Assembly (NCBI GenBank): GCA_001695595.3
Contig: MBPM02000070.1
Location: 372,001-436,000 of the forward strand
Length of the DNA: 64,000 nucleotides
Direction: 5' to 3'
DNA from: Plasmopara viticola
Taxonomy: Eukaryota > Oomycota > Peronosporomycetes > Peronosporales > Peronosporaceae
In this document: in pieces, positions 63,201 through 64,000 of the stretch
How the letters are laid out: each line of letters begins with the position of its first letter
How positions within the stretch are numbered: the first letter of the stretch is position 1
Made by a program: the position numbers and the translations under genes
The notes under the pieces: model-generated
The model's database searches: none
What the model was told of the DNA's origin: nothing
Seen by the model: only the letters and a program-made list of their open reading frames with translations

Positions 63201-64000
63201 CGAATCATTTGAGCTTGCTCGCGGTGCTTATCACTAGGTTCGGAGACCATGAGGTGCTGGCTATGATCGAGTCGGCAAAATCGAATTCGGTTGCCGTGGA
63301 AACCGCCAAACTCCTTGAAGTGAAACTTATCCAACACTGGGTGGGTTTTGAGTCGACTCCAGACGATTTTACCAAGCGACTACTTTCCGGACGTGATGGC
63401 CATCAAAGAATTTTTACGTGGGTTAAGTGTATTGATCGATTTCTCGAGCTCAATCCAAAGCTTCATCTCGATCCCATTAACTTGTTGAGAAAATACTTTA
63501 GCGACAGGATGCTGGCCACGCTTGTTGTAACAGCAACGCCAGAATTTAAGAGAGATGCCGAACGAGTGCAAGACATGCTGCTGCTAGACTGGTTTAACTC
63601 AATGTTGACCAGTAACCAATTTGTAAAGCTGCTCAACATTCAAAAGGGGCAACGCAAATTTGCTCCTATTCTCAAGGCGTGGAAAGGCTTTCGCGCTAAA
63701 CGAGCTGAGATTGGAGAGAAATTAATCTCATCGTCCGATGAAACGCTGTACGGCTCAGTAATTGATGCTTATGCCACGTACGTTCGCACTTACAACGAGA
63801 AGAACCCTACAAAGCAATTGAGCTTGCTCGCGTTACTCACGGCTGTGTTTGGGGATGGCAAATTGTTGGCCATGATTGACAAAGCCAAGTCATTTCCAAA
63901 GACTCTAGAGGTTGCCAAGCATCTTGAGTCTGAACAGATTCTTTTTTGGGTAAAAAGGGAAAAGAATCCAATCGATATATATGAGCTGATGGGCTTTAAT
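60254..64000 (+). CDS. giant secreted EER-LWY tandem-repeat effector, copy 2 (partial)
   Basis: Starts with the same ATG, signal peptide and DEER motif as copy 1 and stays open for 1,249 codons to the window edge; its end is outside. Six of the seven W modules of copy 1 are covered. At least 30 amino-acid replacements against copy 1 were noted, e.g. Pro22 to His just after the predicted cleavage site, plus silent changes. There are no net indels and no stops at the sites compared. Upstream about 100 bp are almost identical to copy 1, so the core promoter is probably shared. As for copy 1, secretion and action inside host cells is inferred from architecture; the target is unknown. Whether it escaped the 3' break seen in copy 1 cannot be told here. 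Confidence 0.88.
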   Translation, partial: MRLLRATFLSAVALLKVTVAAHTKVASDVQGQVDKYDADDWHNIKKFGPGVKDEERLPVSGEVGPLEHAMSSAVARGVTEDFENTFGVASTSLARNSDEVTKVVASAPDLFFVKWKEKEAEAAQRIHVWLEGRKHPDEVYKDLKLDSTGSSFTAVTLVNTYTWLTYIDEYTHHIQQTKTIPILSIHNFFSRFSDQMIKTIAMQAVPSSAIDRIESYLKCYWLNSFKTKNDVTALLKDYKGKNLYVSRLEEAYGNYFDSVSSPEELRRIISEFKMKWKTDHMTTQPSTSTRGKAQLKYKPQKLDNEVFIAFDKYVDAYNSAYPSETLNLLPVLVACFGEGGAFSVISAAKAIPETAAKAKLLETEQIQHWVAEKSPDTVLKLIDFNSQSLQSISTLFEFFDEFSKQHSKPPFDLLATLRINLSDEQLARIVMGEQKNPDAERLKNLLFLDWFNSLKSDDEVSKLTGCHGTSFAKVDSCIVAFKQFREEMIHPSTLNLPEGGPRKVTGKTVGRNSDYDSSMLAAYEMSIRKNNEKNPKMPLRLLAVLTARFGDSELAAMIDSAKLSLKNVEMVTRLENEQIQYWVSAGKSPDEVFSLLDPTLQARPFIDKWIKFYDEFIKRRPEHVFDPIVSLMTRYNDNVLASIVLEELQNPNSGSRLMDLLFFNLFDRMITHEKFFTLLNPAREKNTEFDSLVKNYQHFVDDIGPPAILERVREWCKTKSEAVGQPSARTGNKGGERDMFLYDGKVFAAYDNYIHSYNKVKPFARLKLLAALTIRFGDRDASTIILAAKMHPDTAKAAERVEAEQIKYWVKAGKTPDQVFELLNVDLQSLPLINKWLSFISEFRQSHREFLFNPIVTLSKRYDIKMLVRTIAKEGNSHGVEQLKDFVIHDLFNSMQSNEKVLKQLGEYNLNDNTVKSLYTSYKQFRNKMANLPDLTMLQDGPSFELLTPDMTYRLKSEDSAHDGLLLDAYDTFVNVYNEQNPTNHLSLLAVLITRFGDHEVLAMIESAKSNSVAVETAKLLEVKLIQHWVGFESTPDDFTKRLLSGRDGHQRIFTWVKCIDRFLELNPKLHLDPINLLRKYFSDRMLATLVVTATPEFKRDAERVQDMLLLDWFNSMLTSNQFVKLLNIQKGQRKFAPILKAWKGFRAKRAEIGEKLISSSDETLYGSVIDAYATYVRTYNEKNPTKQLSLLALLTAVFGDGKLLAMIDKAKSFPKTLEVAKHLESEQILFWVKREKNPIDIYELMGFN

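Larger units (their letters stand above)
54755..64000 (+). repeat. segmental duplication, copy 2 (continues past window)
   Basis: Partner of 14655-20647. Flank 54755-54901 and 59601-60253 plus coding sequence 60254-64000 align collinearly. The copia element occupies the gap. The start-codon offset (43,353) equals the offset at the window end, so there is no net indel across 3,747 coding bases. Identity rises from roughly four in five bases in the distal flank to near identity around and inside the gene. Confidence 0.9.

Overview
The window looks like a gene-poor, repeat-rich part of an oomycete genome, most likely a downy mildew or Phytophthora relative (Peronosporales). The main evidence is a very long secreted protein with a signal peptide, a DEER motif and tandem W-Y-L helical modules, an effector architecture known only from that group. 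DNA outside genes is AT-rich, and most of the window is decayed effector genes and transposon remains. All identifications are by eye; no database search was run.

Layout: 0.4-4.0 kb holds minus-strand relics of the LWY effector family and a 33-bp minisatellite. A 1.15-kb internally deleted LINE (4285-5437) lies beside it. 5.5-9.25 kb (minus) is an importin-5-type karyopherin locus broken by a tandem duplication and frame changes. 9.25-14.5 kb has no intact gene, a diverged tandem duplication and a Ty3/gypsy gag-protease relic. 14.65-24.0 kb is copy 1 of a segmental duplication: flank with two LINE-derived insertions, then the giant effector gene (1,649 codons open, followed by about 2 kb still open in another frame).

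24-54.7 kb is a graveyard: at least ten decayed, stop-ridden pieces of the same effector family on both strands, interleaved with a MULE transposase relic, a copia fragment, a nested terminal-inverted-repeat element carrying a zinc-knuckle ORF, and several unassigned diverged repeats. 54.75-64.0 kb is copy 2 of the segmental duplication. A Ty1/copia element (54902-59600, inactivated) is inserted in its flank, followed by a second effector copy that is open from its ATG to the window end (1,249 codons, no net indel relative to copy 1).

Functionally, the only plausibly active products are the two effector paralogues, expected to be secreted and to act in host plant cells. Importin-5 would be a housekeeping nuclear import receptor, but as read here it is disrupted. 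The rest records duplication, decay, gene conversion and transposon insertion in an effector cluster.
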